Positions 1-5,719 of a stretch of 11,602 nucleotides of DNA are shown here, in pieces (position 1 is the first letter of the stretch; each line of letters opens with the position of its first letter). The stretch is from the NCBI GenBank assembly GCA_017437925.1, contig JAFRWQ010000082.1, forward strand, positions 1 through 11,602. Reading direction: 5' to 3'. Below the pieces are notes generated by a model, which was not told the origin of the DNA, searched no databases, and saw only the letters and a program-made list of their open reading frames with translations. The DNA is from Bacillota bacterium. Lineage in GTDB: Bacteria; Bacillota_A; Clostridia; Peptostreptococcales; Anaerovoracaceae. The position numbers and the translations under genes were made by a program.

Positions 1-56
1 AGGTCGACATAGGAGAGATCTGCAGGACGATCTCAAAATACACTCTCAAGCAGTAA
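1..56 (+). CDS. C-terminal end of an unrecognised upstream gene (partial)
   Basis: Reading from base 3, an open frame gives 17 residues ending in SKYTLKQ followed by TAA at 54-56. The stop sits directly before the AAGGAGG ribosome binding site of the next gene, the usual spacing for two genes in one operon. The piece is too short to assign to a family. It could be a chance open frame, but its placement directly against a strong ribosome binding site favours a real gene end. Confidence 0.45.
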   Translation, partial: VDIGEICRTISKYTLKQ

Positions 57-63
57 AAGGAGG
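57..63 (+). promoter_or_regulatory. Ribosome binding site of the DUF4230-type gene
   Basis: AAGGAGG lies five bases before the ATG at 69. It fixes that start and lies immediately after the TAA of the upstream frame. Confidence 0.8.
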
Positions 64-68
64 CAAAG

Positions 69-833
69 ATGTACAGACACGGAAGAATACCCGGAAAGCT
101 CGACAGGGCCGGGCAGACAGTGGCGGCAGTCCTCATGATCATCGCAATACTTACCATAATCATCATAGGCGTGAGGACCTGCAGGTCGGTCCGCAATTTC
201 TTTAAGCCCAAGGTCGAGACGGCGACCGTAGAGGTCATCAAGGAAGTCCCGGTCACCACTTACATTGAAAAAGTGGTCGAAAAAGAGGTCGTCATCTCGG
301 GAGAGACCATAGAATCGGGCATAAGGGAGATGGGAAAGCTCTGCACCGCCGAGTACTACTTCACCCACGTGGCGAGCTTTGAGGAGAGCTCCAAGCTCCC
401 CACCGAGACCAAAATAAAGGGGACCAACATAGTCATACCAGACATAACCATACCCGGTACCGTCAAGACCTTCGTCTACAGCTACGACGGCACCATACTG
501 GCGGGAGTCGATTTCGGCGAGATAAAGCTGGAAAAGAACGACGACAAAAAGACCGTGACCGTGGTGATGCCCCAGCCCGAGATCATAAGCTCCTCGGTGG
601 ACCCCGACTCCTTCAAGCTCTACAACGAGAAGACCGGAGTCTTCACCACCCTGAAGGTCACCGACGTCACCGACAGTTTCAACAGCCTTATCAAAGACGA
701 GGAACAAAAAGCCCGGGACAGGGGCATACTTACCCAGGCCCAGGCCAATGCGAGAGTGCTTGTTGAGAACTTCATCAGGAACACCTACGGCCTCGAGGGC
801 TTTGAGGTGAAGCTGAAGTTCGTCATCGCTTAA
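69..833 (+). CDS. Membrane-anchored DUF4230-type protein
   Basis: The 254-residue protein has a short basic N-terminus, one hydrophobic segment at about residues 17-36 (rich in I, L, V, A) followed by an Arg-rich stretch, then a soluble domain of about 200 residues. The order of elements resembles DUF4230 proteins: an N-terminal anchor, a stretch of V/E/K-rich repeats (EVIKEVPVTTYIEKVVEKEV), a central beta-rich part with a VDFGEIKL motif, and a C-terminal helix followed by GFEVKLKF. The function of that family is unknown. The charge pattern does not clearly settle which side of the membrane the soluble domain faces. The gene is probably co-transcribed with the gene that ends at base 56. Its TAA overlaps the stop of the convergent ComB-family gene by four bases. 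Family assignment is by recognition of sequence pattern and is moderately sure. Confidence 0.75.
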   Translation: MYRHGRIPGKLDRAGQTVAAVLMIIAILTIIIIGVRTCRSVRNFFKPKVETATVEVIKEVPVTTYIEKVVEKEVVISGETIESGIREMGKLCTAEYYFTHVASFEESSKLPTETKIKGTNIVIPDITIPGTVKTFVYSYDGTILAGVDFGEIKLEKNDDKKTVTVVMPQPEIISSSVDPDSFKLYNEKTGVFTTLKVTDVTDSFNSLIKDEEQKARDRGILTQAQANARVLVENFIRNTYGLEGFEVKLKFVIA

Positions 834-1531
834 AGAACGTCTATCCTTCTTACGTAATCATAGGGCTCGCCCTTTTCCAGTTTCAGGACGAAGCCGAACT
901 TATTGACCGCGGTGCTGCGGTAAAAGTCCCCGGAGGGGAAATCCTTCTGCTTTTCGGGGGCGAAGAACTTGGCGCCGCTGGTCTTTTTCATTGCCTCGAT
1001 GCGGGAGTTCAGCTCTTCTTCGCCCATGGGCTTGCCGTCGAGCAGGCTCTTGATGTACTCGGCGCAGAGCACGTCCTCGTCGGTATCCTCGCTCCCTCCG
1101 AGGCCCATGGCGACCAGGGAGACCTCTTCGGCCCCGCTGCGCCTTATGTATTCCGCTATGGCGGAGGCGTTGACCAGGCTTCCGGTCAGTATCTCGTCCG
1201 CGCCGGCGGCGTTTGCCAGACCCTGTGTGCCCGCGCTGGTGGTGTGCATGACCTCTCTTCCGCTCACGTCGTGGCCCTCGATCTGGGTCGGGGAATTGCC
1301 GAAATCAAAGCCCGGCAGTATTATGCCCTTGCGCTCTCCCACCAGTATGCAGTCGGGATGGGTCTTCTTGTACTCCAGAGGAAGATCCTTTGACGAGACC
1401 GGCATGATCTTCGCGGCTCCGGCAGCGGCAAGATAAGCCTCCACGGAAAAAGCTCTGAATACGTCGATTATTACGGTGAGGCCCTTCGCCTGCCTGGCTC
1501 CTTCTATGAGGTGTAATATCTTAACGTTCAT
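830..1531 (-). CDS. ComB family, 2-phosphosulfolactate phosphatase-like protein
   Basis: The 233-residue product matches the ComB family in length and motifs: VIIDVFRAFSVEAY near residues 20-33, GERKGIILPGFDFGNSP near 65-81, TTSAGTQGL near 97-105, SLVNASAIAEYI near 118-129, and a DTDEDVLCAEYI segment near 149-160. In methanogens ComB removes phosphate from 2-phosphosulfolactate in coenzyme M synthesis and needs magnesium. Many bacteria without coenzyme M carry homologues whose substrate is unknown, so the exact reaction is not asserted here. The ATG at 1529-1531 lies three bases after the stop of the membrane-protein gene upstream. The best ribosome-binding match, GAGGAG, lies inside the Glu-rich end of that gene at 1544-1549, a rather long 12 bases from the ATG, so translation may be coupled. 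No other sulfonate-pathway gene (comA, comC) is visible. Confidence 0.85.
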   Translation of the reverse strand: MNVKILHLIEGARQAKGLTVIIDVFRAFSVEAYLAAAGAAKIMPVSSKDLPLEYKKTHPDCILVGERKGIILPGFDFGNSPTQIEGHDVSGREVMHTTSAGTQGLANAAGADEILTGSLVNASAIAEYIRRSGAEEVSLVAMGLGGSEDTDEDVLCAEYIKSLLDGKPMGEEELNSRIEAMKKTSGAKFFAPEKQKDFPSGDFYRSTAVNKFGFVLKLEKGEPYDYVRRIDVL

Positions 1532-1534
1532 GGT

Positions 1535-2245
1535 CTATTGGTTCTCCTCTTCTTCATCTTCGTCGTAGTCGCTGGGCAGTATCTCTATGGTCTCGAATAT
1601 CTCCTCGAGCACGCTGGTCTCGTCTGGCACCGGGCTGTCCACGAATATGGGCTTGAAGACCACCTTTATGCTGGCCATCTGGGCGGCGTCCACCCTGGCC
1701 GAGACCAGCTCCCGTCTCTCGAACCAGGCGCAGTCCACGAACTCCCACAGGAACAGCCAGTAGAATATGAACGAAGCCTCCGAGAGGGCCGGAACTATGT
1801 TGAGAAAGCCCACGCCGGTGTTTATGAGCACGGCAAACAGGACCCCCAAGATGAGAAGGGTCCACGATTTTCTCGCGTTCTCCTCGAGCACCAGCTGGCA
1901 GTCGCCCAGCTTTAAGGCGTAGTAGTCGGCTATGGTCGCCTCTATTACGTCCTTCTGCTCCTGCGAAAAGCTGGTGCCGCAGATCTCCAGCACTATGGGG
2001 TACTCGGTGGGCACGTAGGTCGCGTTGGACTCGATGAAGCGGGCGAAGGAATCGTTGAGCCACTCGTAGTCCTTGACCGAATAAGGGTCTATGATGTCCC
2101 CGTAGCCGGTGACGTTGCAGGAGATGTATGCCAGGCCGTTCTCAACGTAGAAGTCTTTTACGTACTTGCTGACGTCGACTCTCTTTCTGCTGAAGTGCCT
2201 CAGGTTTTTTCTGAGCCTCGCGCTCTGCTTTCTCTTTTCAAACAT
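1535..2245 (-). CDS. Unrecognised two-helix membrane protein with acidic tail
   Basis: I do not recognise this family. From the ATG at 2245 the protein is 236 residues. It begins with a strongly basic stretch (MFEKRKQSARLRKN), followed by a soluble domain of about 110 residues. Two hydrophobic segments follow at about residues 128-152 and 156-174, then FERREL and a second soluble part that ends in a very acidic tail (DYDEDEEEENQ). The basic start and acidic end suggest both termini face the cytoplasm, which fits two helices. The frame stays open back to an ATG at 2293, but the 16 added residues look like noise, that ATG has no ribosome binding site, and it sits inside a likely promoter. The ATG at 2245 has a modest AGGGA site. 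The stop is TAG, three bases before the ComB-family start, so the two genes are probably co-transcribed. Confidence 0.75.
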   Translation of the reverse strand: MFEKRKQSARLRKNLRHFSRKRVDVSKYVKDFYVENGLAYISCNVTGYGDIIDPYSVKDYEWLNDSFARFIESNATYVPTEYPIVLEICGTSFSQEQKDVIEATIADYYALKLGDCQLVLEENARKSWTLLILGVLFAVLINTGVGFLNIVPALSEASFIFYWLFLWEFVDCAWFERRELVSARVDAAQMASIKVVFKPIFVDSPVPDETSVLEEIFETIEILPSDYDEDEEEENQ

Positions 2246-2255
2246 ATCTTTCCCT

Positions 2256-2269
2256 GGGGCTTTTGCCCC
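2256..2269. repeat. Hairpin-forming inverted repeat before the membrane-protein start
   Basis: GGGGC and GCCCC flank a four-base loop (GGGGCAAAAGCCCC on the minus strand). It falls between the predicted transcription start and the ribosome binding site of the gene starting at 2245, so it would form a small leader hairpin. No T-run follows on either strand, so it is not a terminator. Confidence 0.5.
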
Positions 2270-2283
2270 GCATCCTTCAAATG

Positions 2284-2312
2284 ATTTTACCATCAGCGGG
2301 GCCCGCGTTCAA
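2284..2312 (-). promoter_or_regulatory. Predicted promoter of the membrane protein and ComB-family genes
   Basis: On the minus strand TTGAAC (2307-2312) lies 17 bases before TAAAAT (2284-2289). TAAAAT is preceded by TG plus one base, giving the extended -10 TGGTAAAAT. Spacing is ideal for a housekeeping sigma promoter, and the -35 matches four of six consensus bases. It lies in the gap after the YolD-like gene, so the last two genes of this group could be expressed independently of the polymerase. The prediction is from sequence only. Confidence 0.5.
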
Positions 2313-2324
2313 GTGGGCCCACGG

Positions 2325-2780
2325 TCACAGCGCATCTTCGGGGCCATCCTCGTCGGACAGCCTGAAGACGGGGGAATCGATGGAGAAGATGTCTTCCGCC
2401 GCTATCTCGCTGCCGTCCTCCATTATGAGGCGCCGCCTCACCCTGTCCAGCTTCGCGATGCGGCCCGTCATCTTCACATAGCGGCCGCCCTCTTTTCTGC
2501 CGTCTTCGACGAAATAAGTGATCTCGGCCGGAGGAGCCGAAGACCCGGCGGAGACAAGAAGCCTCATGCGCCTGTCCAGCTCGTCCTTCATCTCGTCGGT
2601 TATGGGTATCCTGCCGTCGGTGAGCCTTGCGGTCTCTTCCACGGCCTCTCCGTAGCCGGTGAGGGCCGCGAAGGGGGCGAACTGGGCCGCCCTGTCAAGC
2701 CTTTCCATGGGCTTGTGCCTTGGGGATACAGGGTGCGGGAGGTCTATTATATCCTCGTAGGGAAATTCCTTTCCGCTCAT
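2325..2780 (-). CDS. YolD-like protein, partner of the Y-family polymerase
   Basis: The 151-residue protein carries the YolD-like signature near its N-terminus: YEDIIDLPHPVSPRHKPM followed by RAAQFAPFAALTGYGEAV (about residues 8-48). A helical middle part and a beta-rich C-terminal part follow (YFVEDGRKEGGRYVKMTGRI, then DIFSIDSP). YolD-like proteins are encoded next to UvrX/UmuC-type polymerases in Firmicutes and have been proposed to act in the role that UmuD fills for UmuC. Their mechanism is not settled. The start codon overlaps the polymerase stop as ATGA (2777-2780), the usual sign of coupled translation and of a fixed ratio between the two products. Family assignment is confident. Confidence 0.9.
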   Translation of the reverse strand: MSGKEFPYEDIIDLPHPVSPRHKPMERLDRAAQFAPFAALTGYGEAVEETARLTDGRIPITDEMKDELDRRMRLLVSAGSSAPPAEITYFVEDGRKEGGRYVKMTGRIAKLDRVRRRLIMEDGSEIAAEDIFSIDSPVFRLSDEDGPEDAL

Positions 2781-4309
2781 TTCCTGTGCCCTCCCACCTG
2801 GCCGTTCCTCTTGATGGTGGTCCCGCCCTCCTCCAGGTTGAGGCCCTTTACGATGGCATTCTTGCCGTATTTTCTTCTTATGGCCAGCATGGCCTGCTGC
2901 ATCTGCTTCTCCTCTTTGAGCTTTTCTTCCTCTTCGGCCCTCTTCCTCTCCTCTTCGGCGTAGTCGGTGAAGATGCTCAGCTGCTCTTCCCCGCTGCCCT
3001 TGGGCACCATATCCTCGGTAATGGTCCCCGCCGCGACCACGTACATGCGCCTTACGGTCAGGTTCCTGTCGACTATGCGGGAGAAGAGCTCCGCAACAGC
3101 CTCCATTATCATCTCGGTGGAGGAGGTGTAGCGCGAAAGATTTATGCTGCCGTGGGCCTGGCGGGGCATGAGCCTTCCGTAGTTGTCGGCGGTGAGCTCG
3201 CCGGTGAAGCTGCCCTTCTTATCGGGAGCAAGGTTCTCCACGTCGTAGCCCACGGTTAGGACGATCTGCTTCGTCACCAGGTCCTTTGCGACCAGGTCCA
3301 TGCTCAGGACCTCGGCCATCTCCTTTGCGATCAGCAGGGCCTTGTCGTACCTGTAGGGGCCTTCAAGGACCTGGCCGGTGCTTAAGCTGCTTGACTCCGA
3401 CCTGTAGCTCTTGATGTCCTTCATGGTGCAGGGCTCCCAGCCCCAGGCGTGGTCTACGAGGAGCTCGGCGTTGATGCCGAAGAGATCGTAGAGCAGCTGC
3501 TCGTTGTGGTAATCCGAGGGCCTTCCCAAAGAGCAGCGGGCTATGTCTCCCATGGTGTAAATGCCTCTCTGCTCAAGCTTTGAAGCGTAGCCCCGCCCCA
3601 CCCTCCAAAAATCGGTGAGGGGCCTGTGGGTCCACAGCTGCCTTCTGTAGGACATCTCGTCCAGCTCCGCTATCCTGACCCCGTCCCTGTCGGGGGGCAT
3701 CTTCTTTGCCACTATGTCCATGGCGATCTTGCTGAGGTAGAGGTTGGTGCCTATGCCGGCGGTCGCTGTGATGCCTGTGTTGCCCAGAACGTCCCTTATC
3801 ATGGTCATGGCAAGCTCATGGGCGCTCATGCCGTAGGTCCTCAGGTAGTCGGTGGCGTCGATGAAGACCTCGTCTATCGAGTATACGTGTATGTCTTCGG
3901 GGGCGATGTATTTGAGGTAGGTCTGATATATGGCGGTGGAGCAGCGCATGTAGTGGGCCATGCGGGGAACAGCGACTATGTAGTCAAGCTCAAGGGAGGG
4001 GTCCGCGATGAGCTCGTGATGAAAGCATGACTTGCCCGTAAAGCGGTGTCCGGGGGCCTTTTCAAGCCTCAAGGCGTTGATTTCCTTCACCTTCTGGACG
4101 ACTTCAAAGAGCCTGGGCCTTCCCGGAACTCCCCAGGATTTCAGGGAGGGCGAGACCGCAAGGCATATGGTCTTTTCGGTGCGCTCGGCGTCTGCTACCA
4201 CCAGGTTGGCGTCAAGGGGATCCAGGTCCCTGTCCGCGCACTCCACCGAAGCGTAGAAAGACTTGAGGTCTATGGCTATGTAGCTTCTCTGCTTTTTGTC
4301 CTCTTTCAT
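2777..4309 (-). CDS. Y-family translesion DNA polymerase (UvrX/UmuC-like)
   Basis: The 510-residue protein has the Y-family catalytic core. IAIDLKSFYASVE at about residues 11-23 supplies the first metal-binding Asp (D14) and the aromatic steric-gate region. SIDE at 144-147 supplies D146 and E147. A helix-hairpin-helix-like segment follows TATAGIGTNLYLSKIAMD (181-198), and the little-finger region comes after about 300. QLSIF at 443-447 closely fits the beta-clamp-binding pentapeptide (QLSLF type). The C-terminus has a charged helix (about 450-475) and ends in KYGKNAIVKG...RNGQVGGHRK, the tail typical of the long clostridial members. Database entries of this type are sometimes mislabelled DNA methylase. 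The expected job is error-prone bypass of damaged template bases. AGGAGG lies four bases before the ATG. The gene is translationally coupled to the YolD-like gene, and a LexA-type palindrome lies upstream. Confidence 0.93.
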   Translation of the reverse strand: MKEDKKQRSYIAIDLKSFYASVECADRDLDPLDANLVVADAERTEKTICLAVSPSLKSWGVPGRPRLFEVVQKVKEINALRLEKAPGHRFTGKSCFHHELIADPSLELDYIVAVPRMAHYMRCSTAIYQTYLKYIAPEDIHVYSIDEVFIDATDYLRTYGMSAHELAMTMIRDVLGNTGITATAGIGTNLYLSKIAMDIVAKKMPPDRDGVRIAELDEMSYRRQLWTHRPLTDFWRVGRGYASKLEQRGIYTMGDIARCSLGRPSDYHNEQLLYDLFGINAELLVDHAWGWEPCTMKDIKSYRSESSSLSTGQVLEGPYRYDKALLIAKEMAEVLSMDLVAKDLVTKQIVLTVGYDVENLAPDKKGSFTGELTADNYGRLMPRQAHGSINLSRYTSSTEMIMEAVAELFSRIVDRNLTVRRMYVVAAGTITEDMVPKGSGEEQLSIFTDYAEEERKRAEEEEKLKEEKQMQQAMLAIRRKYGKNAIVKGLNLEEGGTTIKRNGQVGGHRK

Positions 4310-4313
4310 GCTT

Positions 4314-4319
4314 CCTCCT
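4314..4319 (-). promoter_or_regulatory. Ribosome binding site of the polymerase gene
   Basis: AGGAGG on the minus strand lies four bases before the ATG at 4307-4309. It confirms the start that precedes the IAIDLKSFY motif at the usual distance. Confidence 0.8.
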
Positions 4320-4324
4320 ATCCT

Positions 4325-4333
4325 ATTTTACCA
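4325..4333 (-). promoter_or_regulatory. Possible extended -10 promoter element of the polymerase gene
   Basis: TGGTAAAAT on the minus strand is identical to the -10 proposed upstream of the membrane-protein gene at 2284-2292. Here no -35 hexamer stands at the right distance, because that position falls inside the GC-rich terminator stem. Transcription would start only one or two bases from the AGGAGG site, which is very tight. This is a weak candidate. Confidence 0.3.
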
Positions 4334-4334
4334 C

Positions 4335-4362
4335 AAAAAAGCGGCGCCGTGGGAGGCGCCGC
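4335..4362 (-). terminator. Rho-independent terminator after the EamA transporter
   Basis: On the minus strand a perfect 8-base stem, GCGGCGCC paired with GGCGCCGC (4355-4362 and 4341-4348), encloses a six-base loop and is followed by six T residues (4335-4340). It lies 29 bases beyond the TAG of the EamA gene and before the polymerase gene, so it should close the thioredoxin-to-EamA transcription unit. This is the only strong terminator seen in the window. Confidence 0.88.
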
Positions 4363-4374
4363 GAACAAAAGTTC
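4363..4374. promoter_or_regulatory. Candidate LexA (SOS) operator upstream of the polymerase
   Basis: GAACAAAAGTTC is a perfect GAAC-N4-GTTC palindrome with an A-rich centre and a flanking C on the left, matching the Gram-positive LexA/DinR box. It lies 54-65 bases upstream of the polymerase ATG. Y-family polymerase/YolD operons are known SOS targets in Firmicutes. It abuts the terminator stem on the side away from the polymerase, so it is not placed over the only visible -10 element, and direct repression of that element would be atypical. It could instead be part of the structured 3' end of the EamA transcript. Confidence 0.55.
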
Positions 4375-4390
4375 ATTTTTGCGTAAGGGT

Positions 4391-5260
4391 CTATTTCAGG
4401 TTGAGCAGGACCAGGGCGACCAGTATTATGCCCACAGCCAGCTTCTTTTTGCTGCTCAGCTTCTCTCCGAAGAGGAAGCGTCCCGCTAGGAACATGAGCA
4501 TCATGCCGCCTATACAGTTGACCGGGAAGGCCACGGTGGCGGGAACCTCGGCCAGAGAATAGAGCATGAACCTGATGGAGAAGTAGTTGGGTATGCCTAT
4601 GAGGACTCCGCGGGCCAGGTCGCCGGCAGTCACCGGGCTGCGCCTTTTTATTATCACGGCCAGGGTCGCGATTATGGCGAAGACGAAGTTGAAGAAGAGG
4701 TAGTTGTTCTTCATCGAGCTGTCGCCCAGCTTGTCGAAGATGTTGGACATGGTCGATGTGAGGCCCGACGCGATGAGGTTGGCGAAGAGCATGAGCTTAA
4801 GAAGCTTCGGGTCCTTCTTTCTCCCCTCTTCGGTCAGATTGCCGCTGCCTCCGTCGGAATTGATGATGAAGATGGAGGCTATGGCCAGTATGAAGCCCGC
4901 GATCTGGACGGTTTTGGGCCTTTCCCCGAAGAAGAGGACGGCGGTCAGGGTCGGGACCAGTACGCCCAGCTTGCTGAAGGTGGATCCCAGTATTATGCCG
5001 CTGGTCGCGAAGTTCCACTGGGAGATGGCGAGGCTCACGAGCAGCATGACTCCCGCGAAAAAGCCGCAGATCAGGGTGAACCTGAGGCTCTCTGTCTTTG
5101 GAAATATCGGGCTTCCGCCCATGTAGACGCGGGCGAGCAGCAGGCAGACGATGTAGTTTCCCAGGAACATGACGTAGCGGTCCGAGATCTTCTCCTCGAA
5201 GTATCTCATCATGACCATCATGAGGCTGGCGCTGAGGACGGAAAGTATAAGATAGAGCAT
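4391..5260 (-). CDS. EamA/DMT-family membrane transporter
   Basis: The 289-residue protein is hydrophobic almost throughout, with about ten predicted helices in two halves, the usual size and layout of drug/metabolite transporter family members with two EamA repeats. The first half ends at a charged, Gly-rich loop (SDGGSGNLTEEGRKKDPK, about residues 134-151). Typical features include FFGERPK after one helix and FGEKLSSKK near the C-terminus, the matching positions of the two repeats. Substrates of this family range from amino acids to nucleotide sugars and cannot be read from the sequence. A GAGG ribosome-binding match precedes the ATG. The gene starts 18 bases after the end of the ThrE small-subunit frame and is followed by a strong terminator, so it is the last gene of that unit. 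Placement behind ThrE genes makes export of small metabolites plausible. Confidence 0.88.
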   Translation of the reverse strand: MLYLILSVLSASLMMVMMRYFEEKISDRYVMFLGNYIVCLLLARVYMGGSPIFPKTESLRFTLICGFFAGVMLLVSLAISQWNFATSGIILGSTFSKLGVLVPTLTAVLFFGERPKTVQIAGFILAIASIFIINSDGGSGNLTEEGRKKDPKLLKLMLFANLIASGLTSTMSNIFDKLGDSSMKNNYLFFNFVFAIIATLAVIIKRRSPVTAGDLARGVLIGIPNYFSIRFMLYSLAEVPATVAFPVNCIGGMMLMFLAGRFLFGEKLSSKKKLAVGIILVALVLLNLK

Positions 5261-5278
5261 ATTTATCCTCGGGATGAG

Positions 5279-5716
5279 TTATTTGGCCGGTCTGGAGCCT
5301 ATGCGGGGGACGGCCCTGAAGAAAGCCCTGACGAGGCTCATGCCCAGGGCTATGGCAAGGGCCCAGTGAAGAGTCTCGCTGCCCCTGTACTTGATCATGG
5401 TCTCGCTGCCGTATACGGCGGCCTACATCGTGTAGTAAAGGGAGCCTCCCGGGACCAGGGGTATGGCAGCCGGTATAAAGATCACCGTGGCGGGAAGCTT
5501 CATGCCCCTTGCCATTATCTCCGAATACAGAGCGGCGAAGACGGAGGCCATGAAGACGGCGAAGAACAGCCCTCCTCCCAAAGACCTTACCGCCAGATAC
5601 ACCGCCCAGGACCCCAGTCCGCCCAGGCAGGCGGGCAGCATCAGCTGCTTTCTCTCGTTGAATATGAGGGCGAAGCCAAGAGAGCCCAGAAGGGCCGTAA
5701 TAAGCTGCACAAGCAT
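5279..5716 (-). pseudogene. ThrE small (C-terminal) subunit, split by an in-frame TAG
   Basis: The frame begins at an ATG three bases after the preceding ThrE gene and encodes 97 residues of a small membrane subunit of the threonine/serine exporter type (hydrophobic helices, then IFIPAAIPLVPGGSLYYTM). It then meets TAG at 5423-5425. Directly after it the same frame continues for 47 codons to TAA at 5279-5281, encoding AAVYGSETM and a final helix (LHWALAIALGMSLVRAFF). Together the 145 codons match the usual length and end of this subunit. Family members commonly have Tyr after the YYTM-like motif, so TAG could be one base away from TAC or TAT. The last helix is missing from the shortened form. 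It could be a recent pseudogene, a sequencing error or a site of readthrough. TAG ends two other genes here, so general reassignment of TAG is unlikely. Confidence 0.8.
5423..5425 (-). other. In-frame amber codon in the ThrE small subunit
   Basis: TAG interrupts the frame at codon 98 of 146 (counting the final stop). The following base on the minus strand is G (TAG-GCC). Coding potential continues in the same frame without any shift, so a single base change accounts for the break. Confidence 0.85.
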
Positions 5717-5719
5717 GTT

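Noticed and set aside
862..876. AGGGCTCGCCCTTTT as a plus-strand terminator after the DUF4230-type gene
   Set aside because: The stem is only four or five bases with a very small loop and four T residues, and it lies inside the ComB-family coding region. Too weak to call.
2246..2293. Start of the membrane protein at the ATG at 2293
   Set aside because: It has no ribosome binding site, lies within a likely promoter, and the added residues look non-coding.
2296..2322. GGGCCC-containing repeats after the YolD-like stop as a terminator
   Set aside because: Self-complementary GC clusters are present, but no T-run follows on the minus strand.
2166..3259. Overlapping plus-strand open frames of 265 and 179 codons opposite the polymerase and YolD-like genes
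   Set aside because: Both are antisense to well-supported genes, have low-complexity hydrophobic or Gly-rich products and lack ribosome binding sites.
5423..5425. Genome-wide reassignment of TAG to an amino acid
   Set aside because: TAG ends the EamA gene (4391-4393) and the membrane-protein gene (1535-1537), both at sensible lengths, so TAG works as a stop here.
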